From Steinernema hermaphroditum (lineage: Eukaryota > Nematoda > Chromadorea > Rhabditida > Steinernematidae), in the NCBI GenBank assembly GCA_030435675.1, contig CM059621.1, forward strand, positions 3,100,001-3,164,000: a DNA stretch of 64,000 bases, given 5' to 3'. Position 1 is the first letter of the stretch; every line of letters begins with the position of its first letter. The notes beneath the pieces were generated by a model. The model did not search any database and was not told the DNA's origin. It was given only the letters and a program-made list of their open reading frames with translations. The translations under genes were made by a program, and so were the position numbers. This document shows positions 24,827 through 35,413 of this stretch, piece by piece.

Positions 24827-26054
24827 ATGCCCACGTCGTCTATTGTTGACGAATACGATGCTCATTTTGAGCCCTATCGTTGGGCCGTTTACATCAACAC
24901 GGCTCTGTCAATCCCACTGAACATCCTTGCAGTTTACTTGATATGGTACAAGTCACCGAAACATCTCGGAAAGTACAAATATGTGCTGTTGAATATATCG
25001 GTACGAATAAGCGCTATTCCATTGTTTGAAGATATTGTTTAGCTTTGGGTATTCCTCGCCGACCTAGTGGATGAGGTCATATTCCTTCCACTGCCCTTGA
25101 TGGAAGTTTTTGCCTTTAGCACATCTGGACTTGCGAGCGCTCTGGGGCCCAATGGAGGATTTGCTTGTTTGGTAGTGATGGATTACTCTAAAATCCCTCG
25201 GAACCACTCCATTTTAGGTAGCTTGTATCTGCTGCGTCGCTGAAAGCCTGGCATCACTCTTACTAGCCTTCATCTATCGCTGCTCGGCACTGAAAGGAGG
25301 ATTTGACATTTTCGGAAAGCGTCTGGAACATCGCCACTACTGGATCGGGAGCTTCGTTCTGATGACCGTTCCGGCTGGTTCTATGATGGCGGGTACAGTG
25401 ATATGCTACGTTTCTCAGGATGAGTTCAGAGAGCGTGTCCTGAAGGTTACTTTATTTCTCACTGCAAGAACGTATCAAGACACTTTTCAGGTACGCCCAG
25501 ACTTTAAGCCCTTCTTCGACAGCTTTCCTGTATTCGGTCTCAACGAGAGAGCATTCATAATGGCAGGCGTAATTCTGTTTTGGACCGTCATGTGGATGTT
25601 CTTCGTCACATTCTGTATATGGGTCATTCTGAAGCAGTTCAGGATTCACAGAGCCAATATGTCAAACTTTACGTATTCGCTACACATTCAGCTACTAAAA
25701 TCGTTGACCGTCCAGGTACAAAGAGTTTAAGAGAAAGGCACCCATTTTTTAGGCATTGACCCCTGTCGTCTTATGCGCCATTCCTATTTCGCTTCTTATG
25801 ATATCGTTTATTTGCGGATGGACTATTATTAATGGTAGGTTCGAGCTTGTTTTCTATGGTTAGTTCCTATTATAGATATGTTTAAACTGACGGAACTCAC
25901 TATGAGCCTCCATTCATCTATCAATTCTCTCGCCGTGATTCTTCTCATTAGACCGTACAGAAACGCGGTTGTGGTGATGTTTCGGAAGTTCCAAGGAACT
26001 CAAGTTAGCGTTATTGCAAAAGCTGATGTACCAACCAGATCTGCGTATAATTAG
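24827..26054 (+). CDS. Serpentine chemoreceptor, Srh/Str-superfamily
   Basis: Six exons. Residues around VYINTALSIPLNILAVYLIW form the first membrane helix, followed by the class hallmark SPKHLGKYKYVLLNIS. Then LWVFLADLVDEVIFLP, VACICCVAESLASLLLAFIY (third helix), FVLMTVPAGSMMAGTVICY, GVILFWTVMWMFFVTFCIWV, the loop HIQLLKSLTVQ, TPVVLCAIPISLLMISFICG, and the C-terminal helix ending LAVILLIRPYRNAVVVMF. Introns 45-60 bases. Family knowledge: Srh receptors are nematode chemosensory GPCRs with an MNxPYR-like signature after helix 7; here LIRPYRNAV. The ligand is unknown. Confidence 0.85.
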
Positions 26055-26312
26055 CAATAAGGATTTTTTACCCGAGACGAGAGTCGAGACGAGAGTGCCG
26101 ACCTTGGATGGTTTTGTCATCCATACTGGATTCTCGGAGCGATTAACACGGACAGTGATGACGAGTAAACGGTAGCAACTAGGAAAACCGTCCATACAGT
26201 GTTCGCATGGCAAAATTTCAGGATTTTCGTGGTGGGACCAAGGCTACTCTCGTCTCCCCACTCGTCGGCCATTTGTCGAGAGCCGAGAGTCGAGAGTGTA
26301 CACAGCCCTGAT
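26055..26312. repeat. Dispersed repeat A, copy 2
   Basis: Begins directly behind the Srh stop codon and contains many GTCGAGA/CGAGAG units. Its right 155 bases match 7510-7682; it ends GTGTACACAGCCCTG. Confidence 0.7.
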
Positions 26313-27199
26313 CGTGATTAAACTAATGAAGTTTTAATGAGGACCTTCCTGCACATTGAAGGATCTGTAATACTTGTAGGACATTTCTAGACAGTATACT
26401 ACAAACGATAAAACTTGAAAACACGTTGTTAATCACTTTACTGGTTCTCTTTGTGTATACAGTCTTTCTGAAGGTCTTTGCATTCAGTTTTCCTATAAAG
26501 TGCCGAAGTAACGAAGAATCGACAGACTGACGTAGAGAACAATAGCACCTGGAATTTCCCAGAAACATGCAGGTCTCCAAAATACATATCTCATACCATC
26601 TGCTTCGGACCGTCAATGTTTCAAGTGAATGGGACCGGAGCCGGCCACGGCCTGCTTGTGTTAATTCGCATGATGTTTTGCACCAAAATGTGTGCAATGA
26701 TATTTATTATATACATAAACGTTGTTGCCTGCATAGCAACGACGATGTAGTGAGTGGGTTGAACAGCTAAGATCGTGGATATGACGAACATCACTGCGCG
26801 TCACTTTAGTTACTCATACAATGTGTTGTAATGAATGCTATTCTTCGCAGTAGACAAGTATCGATATAGTGGAAAAACAGAGCGAATACAATATGATATA
26901 AAATAGCACGTCAGAAAAACACACAGTGCAAATATCTTTGATTGTTATAACGTTTTTTATACGACATATTCTATTTAAGAAGACAAAAAGCACTACAACG
27001 GAGCGGATGATCTTTGTGAGATCGCGTATTTTAAACCCACATGATAAATATCATCCAGTGCACTCCACGTTAATCGCCGCTTACAGTTAAACGACGTCAA
27101 AAACGTGTGGAATCTCAGAAATGCTCATATTATTTTGGTCCAAGTGCCTTTCAAGATAACCAACGTCCTGTACGATGGAGGCCAGTGAGTGTAATTTTA
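26313..27199. other. Interval with a possible membrane-protein relic
   Basis: On the minus strand near 26805-26620 an open frame reads MFVISTILAVQPTHYIVVAM then TTFMYIINIIAHILVQNIM, hydrophobic enough for a membrane segment, and ends at a stop without a visible continuation. It may be a decayed receptor. Nothing else supported. Confidence 0.25.
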
Positions 27200-28246
27200 T
27201 TAACGCTTTATCAACCTCGAACCGACAAGAGCAACTTTGTTGGCCTCCATTTTTACAAAGAGACCATAGACAGCTTTACGATACGGCTGCACAAAGCTCA
27301 ACGTCACGGCACTGGTGAGGAAAACGTCAGCAAAACACATCAGATTCACAACATGACATATGATGTACAATTTTTGATTATTCGTGTAAACTGTGACACA
27401 GAGGACCACCAAAGGTAGGCCATCACAAATGGCCGGCAGACCTGAAAGTAGGACGAGACTGATGGTGAGTCTCATCTGGAGACGATAGGTCGCCTTACTG
27501 AGTACCGTTTTCTGTGAGTACAACGCACGGACAATCAAAAAAGTGAGCGAAAATATGGACATAGACACGAGAAAGGCAGTGACAGATATCAGAACAAGAT
27601 CGGCTGTCAAGATAGGATTATCTGAAGTTTCTATGCAGAACAGTAGGTCATCGTCTGCACGTACTTCTTCAAGCATGTATAGAATATGGCAGGCGTATAA
27701 GGACGATACGACAATAGCAAACGCATGAGCTAAGAGGCAGAAAATGTAGCCATTGGAAGAGCGTAGAAATGAGATAAATCTGAAAGACGCAACTTGGGCA
27801 TATCGGTATAGGAAGCATAGCCATTGTGACATTATGAGATTCGCTGAGCAGACGATAAATACGAAGGCAAGAGGATAGAGAGCTTTAGGATGAAGCCAGC
27901 GTCCGAAGCCACAAGATTTGGCGCACAGTTTTGTGCTGTGAAACTTTAGAACTGGCTGGAAGAGCAGCCCAAATGTTAGAACGTCGACGTAGTACCAGGT
28001 GGCGACATTAAGCATATTGTTACGATAGAGGCGAAGATGAGGGGGAGATTTTCTTATTACAACGTAGAAGAATAGGATTCCCATAGGGATGATGGACGCG
28101 CAGATGATAAAATATAGCGCCTCAATGAGGGCGTCAGACATTGGAGAAATGTGGCATTTGTTGCTTTCAGCCGTTGTTCGAGATGATACAATATAATTGC
28201 TTTCGTATTTGAAAATAATTGAGTGAACTACGATGTGATTCGTCAT
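27200..28246 (-). CDS. Single-exon serpentine chemoreceptor, Srh/Str-superfamily
   Basis: One uninterrupted frame of up to 348 codons; the real start may be the Met of SPMSDALIEALYF (about 28142), since the first 35 residues are polar. Seven hydrophobic segments can be read, e.g. LYFIICASIIPMGILFFYVV, VFIVCSANLIMSQWLCFLY, VLISVTAFLVSMSIFSLTFL. The SPPHLRLYRNNMLNVATWYY motif and the C-terminal LSFVQPYRKAVYGLF match the class. The loop YRLQMRLTISLVLLSGLPA corresponds to the LLKSLTVQ region of the neighbouring Srh. The lack of introns contrasts with the five introns of the neighbour at 24827, which suggests either origin by retroposition or intron loss. Confidence 0.75.
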   Translation of the reverse strand: MTNHIVVHSIIFKYESNYIVSSRTTAESNKCHISPMSDALIEALYFIICASIIPMGILFFYVVIRKSPPHLRLYRNNMLNVATWYYVDVLTFGLLFQPVLKFHSTKLCAKSCGFGRWLHPKALYPLAFVFIVCSANLIMSQWLCFLYRYAQVASFRFISFLRSSNGYIFCLLAHAFAIVVSSLYACHILYMLEEVRADDDLLFCIETSDNPILTADLVLISVTAFLVSMSIFSLTFLIVRALYSQKTVLSKATYRLQMRLTISLVLLSGLPAICDGLPLVVLCVTVYTNNQKLYIICHVVNLMCFADVFLTSAVTLSFVQPYRKAVYGLFVKMEANKVALVGSRLIKR

Positions 28247-28427
28247 TGCTGACGATTAAGGAACTACAATTAATGCGAACAATAAAGCTACTCCTTCCGG
28301 GAGCTTCCTCTTCTGAGAGTTAGATATACCAACTACAGAGTTCAATTATGACTCGAAAGAATTTTGGAGTATAATGTTCACGCAAGGGATTTATTGATTT
28401 TCCAATTGGAAAACAAAGGTTGAACGT

Positions 28428-29148
28428 TTAGTGACCTCCGACGACACCGCCGACGACGGGGAGACCCTTGAGGAGAGGAACGACTGAAAGAGGCCACTGC
28501 AGAGTGAAGAGAGGGAGAGAACCTACGGAGCTTGAGGACGGTTTGGAGGAGGGAGATGACGAGGCCGAGGATTCCACCGATGGGACCCGCAGCGAGACCT
28601 CCGACGATGGGGATACCGCTAACAACTCCGGTGACAGTCTTCTCAAGACCACCAAGGAGTCCAGAGATGTCAAGTCCTCCGATGGCTCCACCAGCAGATC
28701 CGGCGGCTCCCTGAGCACCTCCAAGAATTCCAGTCACAGCTCCGAGGGGACCAGATCCTCCAGCGATTCCTCCAAGAGCTCCAGTGATGTCTCCAGCAGC
28801 TCCGGAAGCGGCGTCTTTTCCTCCAGTGGCTCCTCCGACGATTTCTCCAATCGCGTTGGTGGCAGTGTTGGCGACATCCGAGGCAGCACCGCTGGCTCCA
28901 GAAGCAGCGTTTCCAGCACCTCCGATTCCTCCGAGGAGTCCTCTAAGGGCATCGGTGGCCGTACCAGCAGCTCCGGACGCGGCGTCAGAAGAGGAACCTC
29001 CAAGCAGTCCTCCAATGGCTCCGGCATCTCCGCCATCCTTCTTGTCCTCCTTGTGGCCCTCACCCAGGTGGAGACCGTTGTTTCCTTGGTCGTTGTCGGC
29101 CAGGGCGACGGAAAGGAGGAGCAGAGAGAAGAGAGCGATCGCCTTCAT
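28428..29148 (-). CDS. Gly/Ala-rich secreted protein, family G copy 3
   Basis: Signal peptide MKAIALFSLLLLSVALA, linker NGLHLGEGHKEDKKDGGDAG, then Gly/Ala-rich repeats with SSDAASGAAGTATDALRGLL and NAIGEIVGGATGG. The 3' intron with GTAGGT donor is conserved and gives the tail LLKGLPVVGGVVGGH, stop at 28428-28430. Closest to copy 2 in the first repeat block. Secreted; role unknown. Confidence 0.77.
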
Positions 29149-29732
29149 GGTTCACGAAACGTTCGAATGAGTGACGCTCTGTCCTTTCGGCCCTCTTTTG
29201 TATCGTTTGAGGATAGGATTGCCACGTTGGCATTCGCTCACAATTTGAATATAAAATGGATGATTTTCGCCCACATAATCCGAAACACTCCAAAAATAGA
29301 CCCCGTTATTCTTTGAAAATCGGCTAGCCACGTCTGCCACGTCGGCTGGGTTTTAGAAGTCATCTGGTCATAACAACTTTTGCATGATCGACGAGCATCG
29401 GTAAAAAGTGAAGTGGAGTGCAATATCTACAGAATAAGAAACGAAATTGAAAATGCCATATAAAATATCAGGTTTTCAGTTTTTATAAGTTTCTTTTTCA
29501 CAAAAATAATTTTCGGGAGCTTAAGGGACGTGGCAGACTTTGCTAACACATGATGACAAAGAGCGCCAGTGACTATTTCTGGACAAATCCCATGTTTTCG
29601 GATTATTTTGATCGCCAACCTTCGTGGCATATTCAAATCAGGACTATGCAGACACGTGGCACTCCTCTCCACAAAGGATACAAAAGAGGGCCGGTGGGAG
29701 AGAGCGTCACTCATTCCAACGTTTTGTGAACC
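29149..29732. promoter_or_regulatory. Bidirectional promoter region of family G, locus 2
   Basis: Both start codons are preceded by GATACAAAAGAGGGCCG and a GTCACTCATTC(G/C)AACGTTT module. 29490-29732 is the inverted counterpart of 11888-12130. The interval is about 190 bases longer than at locus 1. Confidence 0.55.
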
Positions 29733-30490
29733 ATGAAGGCGATCGCTCTCTTCTCTCTGCTCCTCCTTTCCGTCGCCCTGGCCGACAACGACCAAGGAAA
29801 CAACGGTCTCTACCTGGGTGAGGGCCACAAGAAGGATAAGAATGGAAGCGGAGAAAAGAACGGCGACGCCGGACCGATTGGAGGACTGCTTGGAGGCCTG
29901 GGCGATATCGGAGGTGCCCCTTCTGATGCCACCGGAACCGCGTCGGGAGCTGCCAACAGCGCCACCGACGCTGTCGGAGGACTTCTCGGAAGCATCGGAG
30001 GTGCTGGAAACGCTGCTTCTGGAGCCAGCGGTGCTGTCTCGGATGTCACCAACACTGCTACCAACGCCCTTGGAGGAATCGTCGGAGGAGCCACTGGAGG
30101 AAAGGACGCCGCTTCCGGAGCTGCTGGAGACATCACTGGAGCTCTTGCAGGAATCACTGGAGGATCTGGTCCCCTCGGAGCCGTGACTGGGATCCTTGGA
30201 GGTGCTCAGGGCGCCGCCGGATCGGCCGGTGGAGCCATCGGAGGACTCGACCTTTCCGGACTCCTTGGTGGTCTTGAAAAGACTGTCACCGGAGTCGTTA
30301 GCGGTATTCCCATCGTCGGCGGTCTCGCTGCTGGTCCCATCGGCGGAATCCTCGGCCTCGTCATCTCCCTCCTCCAGACCGTCCTCAACCTCCGTAGGTT
30401 CTATCCCTCCATTTCTTACAGTGGCGTCTTTCAGTCGTCCCTCTCCTCAAGGGTCTCCCCGTCGTCGGCGGTGTCGTCGGAGGTCACTAA
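29733..30490 (+). CDS. Gly/Ala-rich secreted protein, family G copy 4
   Basis: Signal peptide as in the other copies, linker NGLYLGEGHKKDKNGSGEKN, and body with APSDATGTASGAANSATDAV nearly identical to copy 1. The final intron (donor CCGTAGGTTC, acceptor CTTTCAG at about 30432) gives LLKGLPVVGGVVGGH and TAA at 30488-30490. AATAAA follows at 30522. Secreted; function not recognised. Confidence 0.77.
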
Positions 30491-30536
30491 ACGTTCCACC
30501 TTTGTTTTCCATTTGGAAAATGAATAAACCGTTTGC
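30491..30536 (+). terminator. Conserved 3' UTR hairpin and poly(A) signal of family G copy 4
   Basis: ACGTTCCACCTTTGTTTTCC followed by ATTTGGAAAATGAATAAA. The palindrome TTTTCCAnnTGGAAAA lies 1-3 bases before AATAAA. The same arrangement follows copies 1 and 3 (minus strand, about 11080-11110 and 28390-28420) and, without a good AATAAA, copy 2 (13038-13055). Confidence 0.6.
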
Positions 30537-30668
30537 ATGATATTGCCGACGTCAATTATATCCAATTAGGATACAACCTACGCTTATTTTAACTTTTATT
30601 GCAACGCTACTTTCGGGAGTAACATTTTAGAACAACGAATATAACCAGCCCATGGAAGTAGTACAAGA

Positions 30669-31690
30669 CTAATTTAATGTAGCATGAGTGCTTATAGTTG
30701 CCACAGTTGACGTTGACATTTTGATCCCACAGATTCCAAGTAGACGATAAATGTATCGGAGCGTTGCTTCTCTGATTGAACGGTTCATGATGAGGACGGC
30801 ATATTCAGTCCCCCCTGAAAGTAGCATCGATGTGTAACCCATTCGTTTTGTACTGCTACCATGAGCAATTTGCCATGCGAAGTTCGCTCCGTAGCACATG
30901 GCGACCGACGGCTCTTCGATATTTTGAACGATGATGCAGAATATATCCGCACCCATGGCGAATCCGCAGATCGCAGCGGATTGAAGCGCCACCTAAAATA
31001 CGAAATATCGCCAAATCTATACTTAAATACTCTGGGATACTTGTGTCTGAAACTTGTCCTTCGTTCCTTTCTTGCAGATTATAACCACCATTGATGAATA
31101 GAGGAGGACAAGAAGAGTGAATGTTCCCACGTTTATGAACATATGACGGTAGTTCTTCTATGATTCTATGTTACTAAGCAGATGCTTGCCTAACAGCTTA
31201 CCGTCCCAAGGGGAAGCAACTCGAACCTCCATCCTCCAATGGAAGAATCATAGTGATAGAGCTGTTTTCCATCGAATTCTATCAGCATCTGAACTCCAGC
31301 CAGCACAGCAAGCCCTATCCAGTAAAAGGCTCTCCTTCCCGAAAAGAGGATCGACGACCACTTAGGGGAAGAAAAGCAAATAAGGCGATCGAAAGCCAGG
31401 ATTATGTTCATAGCGCAGTAGGATACCCAAAAGGCCAATGATATGGAGCCGACGGCCAGCATGCTTGGCGTATTCTGGTAAGTGGCTCCCATGATTGAAT
31501 ACGTTCCCGCGAAGAAGCAGCAGGCCGCGATGTTGAACATGTCCATGAGGGAGATGAAGCACATCATCTTGTACGAGGACTGATAGACGAGTGGTGGACG
31601 AGTAAGAACGGAGAGACAGATAAACGATGGAAGAATGTAGATGCATCCGAGACCGAAGTAGATGTAGCCGATGTCTCTGTCCGACCACAT
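30669..31690 (-). CDS. Serpentine chemoreceptor, Srt family
   Basis: Exon 1 starts MWSDRDIGYIYFGLGCIYIL and includes PPLVYQSSYKMMCFISLMDM, FNIAACCFFAGTYSIMGATY, SLAFWVSYCAMNIILAFDRL and AFYWIGLAVLAGVQMLIEF. A middle exon encodes INVGTFTLLVLLYSSMVVII followed by CKKGTKDKFQTQ, and a last exon has VALQSAAICGFAMGADIFCI and a tail with SIREATLRYIYRLLG. The YKMMxFxSLMDM and NIILAFDR patterns are the Srt signatures. Family knowledge: Srt proteins belong to the Srg superfamily of nematode chemoreceptors. Confidence 0.8.
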
Positions 31691-32825
31691 GGTAGAATGT
31701 GAGTAGTATCTAGTCTCAGGCGCCCTAAAAAGGAAAGAAATGGGCGGACCGTATTCAAGACAATGGCCATACGTAGGATTTTTTTCTATGAATACAAGGC
31801 TGTTGATTGATGCATGTTTTTATTGACTCAACAGTGATCGGCAATAGAGATCTGGTTGACGGAGATGTGAGAGTCTGAAGTTCCTAAGTCCAACATTAAA
31901 TCGCAGGCAAAATCACAGAGTACAATATGCTAAGTATACGCTAATTTCACTTTCACTTTCAACGGCATAAAGAACATAAAGAAGATAGACAATGCTCTGG
32001 AAGGCTGGCCAGGAGCAAACACTACCTTCATGTTCACCTGTTTAGGCAAAACAGTTTCGATCTGACGTGACGAGTGCTATCAGCATTCACGCAATACTCT
32101 ATTTAGTGAAAACATACCCAACTGTTCTATGATCACCTTATTTTTCAACATCATTCGTGTTCAGAATGAAGACCCCATTGAAACAATCCTAGTTAGTCCG
32201 TATTCATGGCTGCAGCACGGTAGACATTCTCTGTTACAAAGAAGCCTAGTTAGTGAATCTGTTCGTAATAGCCCAATTTATTATTACTTCCTATAGCACG
32301 TCATATGCATGTTATCCTACGTAAAACTGACTGCGTTAGATATAAAAACCGTATAGGTGTCTTAGGGATACTGAGATCAGAAAGAGAGGTGAAGTACGAT
32401 GGGTAACTGTTGAGCAGATGACGAGAACTGTTTGAGCTGTAATGGACTAATTTCATTCTCCAAAATGTGACAATTCCTTGGAGGTCATTAAACGTTCAAC
32501 CATTGTTTTCCAATCGGAAACTGAGTAAATTCATTTCATTACAGTGCAACGTTTGGAGAATGTTTCTAAATACTGTTGAAGTTTAAGTTTTCTTTATATC
32601 ACCTGAACCTGACATGGATATCATCATCGTGGTATTGGATTCGCTGTGATTGGGTGTTTCCGTTGCATTTGGACTGGTTCTTTCGGCAGTTCCTCGTTCT
32701 CCCAGTCTCATGTTTGCGCTTGTCCGTTCATACAATATGTGCCTAATGCCGGCTTATCGTCGCATTTTCTGCGATCAGCCACCAATTAGCAGTGGATAAT
32801 CGTTTATTAACACGGAAAACAATAC
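31691..32825. other. Interval with a relic of a family G 3' end
   Basis: No gene is supported. 32478-32528 resembles the stop-codon region and 3' UTR of family G (see the pseudogene entry). Confidence 0.45.
32475..32530 (+). pseudogene. Orphan family G 3' end
   Basis: GGAGGTCATTAAACGTTCAA, then CCATTGTTTTCCAATCGGAAACTGAGTAAA, reproduces the last codons, stop and hairpin of family G, but no Gly/Ala-rich body lies upstream. A former fifth copy, or a 3' fragment left by rearrangement. Confidence 0.55.
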
Positions 32826-32828
32826 GAC

Positions 32829-32837
32829 TATAAATAC
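32829..32837 (+). promoter_or_regulatory. TATA box of the His-rich peptide gene
   Basis: CTATAAATA, about 39 bases before the ATG at 32869. Confidence 0.5.
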
Positions 32838-32868
32838 TCCCCAGTTCGTCTACACAACAATATCCAAC

Positions 32869-33084
32869 ATGCGCCACTTTACTGTTCTGTTCGTCTTCGT
32901 CCTTATCATCGCTGCTGTATTCTGCGAGGATGCAACTACACCCGAAGGTGTAAAAGAATCCGAAGAGAAGGAGCATACCCATGGCCCGCACCAATGGAGC
33001 GGGAAACACGACGGAACTGGACCATATCATCATGAAGGTCCTCCCCATCATGAGCATGAAGGCACGACAACTAAGAAACCTTAA
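32869..33084 (+). CDS. Small secreted His-rich peptide
   Basis: Single exon, 71 codons. MRHFTVLFVFVLIIAAVFC is a signal peptide; the mature part of about 50 residues is acidic then very rich in His, Gly and Pro (EEKEHTHGPHQWSGKHDGTG, HHEGPPHHEHEG) and ends TTTKKP. No cysteine in the mature part. A TATA box lies upstream and AATAAA at 33131. His clusters suggest metal (Zn/Cu) binding or a His-rich antimicrobial role; this is inference, the family is not recognised. Confidence 0.7.
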   Translation: MRHFTVLFVFVLIIAAVFCEDATTPEGVKESEEKEHTHGPHQWSGKHDGTGPYHHEGPPHHEHEGTTTKKP

Positions 33085-33412
33085 TGTTTGAAATGTATTA
33101 ATTAAGGGATACTTTGATTTATACCGTGAAGAATAAAGTGGTGTAGCTTACTGTTAGTTCACTAGAAAAGTGGCGTGTTCCATGCTTCTGGTTCGAAACG
33201 CATATCTCCCTTTTGTTTACCTATGTATGTCCTCCAATAAGCTAAGAACCCTCATGCATCTGTTAATGATCTTTCCTGTAATCAGACGTCTCACATGGCA
33301 AATCGGATCCCGCAAATCGGGTATATCTCCGTTAGGGAGACGAGTGTAATGAGGCGAGTAATTGCATTTTCGTGAATGTTCAACCGCATTCACATATCGC
33401 AGAATCGAACAC

Positions 33413-33445
33413 TTCCTATTTCGCGCATATTTAACGAAGCTCGTG
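33413..33445 (+). promoter_or_regulatory. Conserved core promoter of ground-like paralogues
   Basis: CACTTCCTATTTCGCGCATA then TTTAACGAAGCTC; almost identical to 38845-38877 before the second paralogue, at the same distance from the start codon (about 30-60 bases). CATATTTAA is the likely TATA-like element. Confidence 0.5.
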
Positions 33446-33472
33446 GTGGGGTATTCAACATCTTCTTCTGCC

Positions 33473-34079
33473 ATGCTTCTTTTGGTTCCTGTTCTACTTA
33501 TCGTCTTGCTTGTTCCTGTTGAGGGACTGTTCTTTCCTCCAGCTCCGGCTGCTGCTCCTCCAGCTGGAGGAGGCGGATGCTGCTGTCCTCCTCCACCTCC
33601 TTCTTGTGGAGGAGGCTGTGGTGGAGGAGGAGGCTGCGGTGGAGGTGGAGGTGGAGGAGGCTGTGGTGGAGGAGGTGGTTGTGGAGGTGGAGGAGGCTGT
33701 GGTGGAGGTTGCGGTGGAGGGGGAGGCTGTGGTGGAGGTGGGGGCTGTGGTGGAGGAGGTGGTTGTGGAGGATGTGGAAGGAGGAAGAGAAGCGCGAAGG
33801 CTGAATGCTCCGATCCTGTACTGCAGAAAATCATTCAAGAGGTGACAGTGACTTTATGTTCCATGTGTGTCTACAAGGTCCTTCCAGAGTTTTGACGATG
33901 ACGATCAGGTCGAAGTCGGCAAACTCCAATCTATGCTGTCCTCTTATGGAAAGGAGGCGAATAAGAAGTACTTCGCCTTCTGCCGATACGCGGAAAATCG
34001 CAGTGCGACGTTTATTTCTTCCACCGCCTCCTGCACATACGAAAAGTTCCATACAATCTGCCAAGTTTTCGAAATGTGA
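33473..34079 (+). CDS. Ground-like domain protein with Gly/Cys-rich region, copy 1
   Basis: Exon 1 (33473-33841) encodes a signal peptide (MLLLVPVLLIVLLVPVEG), [20 protein letters not shown], a Pro run, and a long (C)GGGGG repeat, ending at a dibasic block GRRKRSAKAECSDPVLQKII. A 46-base intron (33842-33887) precedes exon 2 with [56 protein letters not shown]. The second half is the ground-like domain (Cys pattern). Family knowledge: ground-like proteins are nematode hedgehog-related secreted proteins, many in cuticle or alae. The RRKR site may release the domain from the Gly/Cys arm. Paralogue at 38907. Confidence 0.85.
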
Positions 34080-34295
34080 GAATAGAAGCAATTGCACTAT
34101 AAACTACACCATAGCACATCGAAGGGTATACATTAGGGATGCACCCGGTTCCGGTTCCGGTTTTTTCGGTTTTCCGGCTTTTTTTGCGCCGGAATTCCGG
34201 TTCCGGTTCCGGTGCCGGTTTTTTTTTCGTTCCGGTGCATAGAACTTTTCGAATCGCGGACGCGACTGACTGTAACCTATTGTGAAAGAAAAAAT

Positions 34296-34376
34296 CGAAT
34301 GGCCACCGACAGGGATCGAACCCGCGACCCGCGCATCGCAGTCAGATAGCTTACCGATTGAGCCAAACGCACGCAG
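34296..34376 (-). repeat. tRNA-like segment inside hAT element
   Basis: On the minus strand TTTGGCTCAATCGGTAAGCT (box A and D-arm) is followed by CGCGGGTTCGATCCCTG (T-arm, box B). The acceptor and anticodon stems do not pair well, so a tRNA pseudogene or SINE head is more likely than a functional tRNA. Confidence 0.5.
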
Positions 34377-34682
34377 AGTTATGCGTTCGTCGCTTTCAGT
34401 GATATAGAAGTGTCGCTCAGGAATAGATTTCAGAATGCGCGTTTCTCACATTTTTTACAGGTCGGAGCAATTTTGAAGTGCCATCCAAAAGTTTTCGATT
34501 GAACTAGCGCCAGTTGAATGAATTTAGATTAAGGATTAAGCTACCTGGTTTCAGGAAACCTTAATTGAGACGAGAAATAACTCACAAGGGAACCTCCCTA
34601 AGTGATAGTTGCAGATCGAAATAAATTCTGGTGTAACAGATAAAGAACATCTTAGAAAGACGAACGCAAAGACTGGCCCTTC

Positions 34683-34795
34683 TCTGCATCAAATACAAAA
34701 TGGAAGAGCCTAAGTGGGGGGTCGAACCCAAGAACGTAAACTGGTAGGAAAGACCACAACCCCTCAACTACGCATACACACTAGCCTAAGGCAAT
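34683..34795 (-). repeat. Second tRNA-like segment inside hAT element
   Basis: Minus strand reads GCGTAGTTGAGGGGTTGTGG then TTGGGTTCGACCCCCCAC: box A- and box B-like parts with a long middle. Stems are imperfect. Confidence 0.35.
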
Positions 34796-35413
34796 TTCAT
34801 TGTACTAGTCGCGACTACCCTGATTTTTCAATGTCAATATCTCCTGAATTCACTTGTGTCGCGTGCTTTCGTCGGTTTTGGATCAATTTTTGACTGCACC
34901 AGGTCACTTTCAGCACGAGTTGAGGCCGATTGATCCGTGTTGATGGCATTTTGATCGCCATCGTCGCAATTTTAGATCAGTCGACGAAATCTCCTCGGCG
35001 AGTCGATGGCGGTCACGCCGAATTTGCTAGGAGAAGGAAGCGCCAGATAGCAAGGGTTGAAAATAGACTACTTTAGTATTCCACGCCTGTCCCTCCGAAC
35101 GATGGTCACTCGGTTGAAAGAAACCATTTTTCAGAGTTAACAAATAGCGAAGCTAACTAGTAGCGAATATCAGATATTCAGGGGTAGAATAGGAAAGGAA
35201 ATTTGAATGTCATAACATAACTTTAAAAGAGTCAAAAAACGTCGAAAAGCTACCAAAAAAAATAAGCAGTAGTATTGTCACACCCTCTATGTGCACTGTA
35301 CTGCCGGTTCCGGTTTCCGGTTCCGGTTCCGGTGCCGGTTTTTTTCGCGCCGGAATTCCGGTTCCGGTTCCGGTGCCGGTTTTTTTTCGTTCCGGTGCAT
35401 CCCTAGTATACAT

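Larger units (their letters stand above)
34126..35413. mobile_element. hAT-like element, 1272 bp, with 8-bp target duplication
   Basis: The element 34134-35405 has inverted ends TAGGGATGCACC/GGTGCATCCCTA, flanked by the exact direct repeat GTATACAT (34126-34133 and 35406-35413). Both ends continue in CCGGTT-type repeats (about 100 bases each). No transposase frame is seen, so it is non-autonomous. It contains two tRNA-like segments on the minus strand (see separate entries). An 8-bp duplication and a YAGGGnTG end are typical of the hAT superfamily. Confidence 0.85.

Noticed and set aside
33217..33834. Minus-strand Pro/Gln-rich frame (QPPPPP repeats)
   Set aside because: Antisense of the Gly/Cys repeats of the ground-like gene; no signal peptide or splice support.
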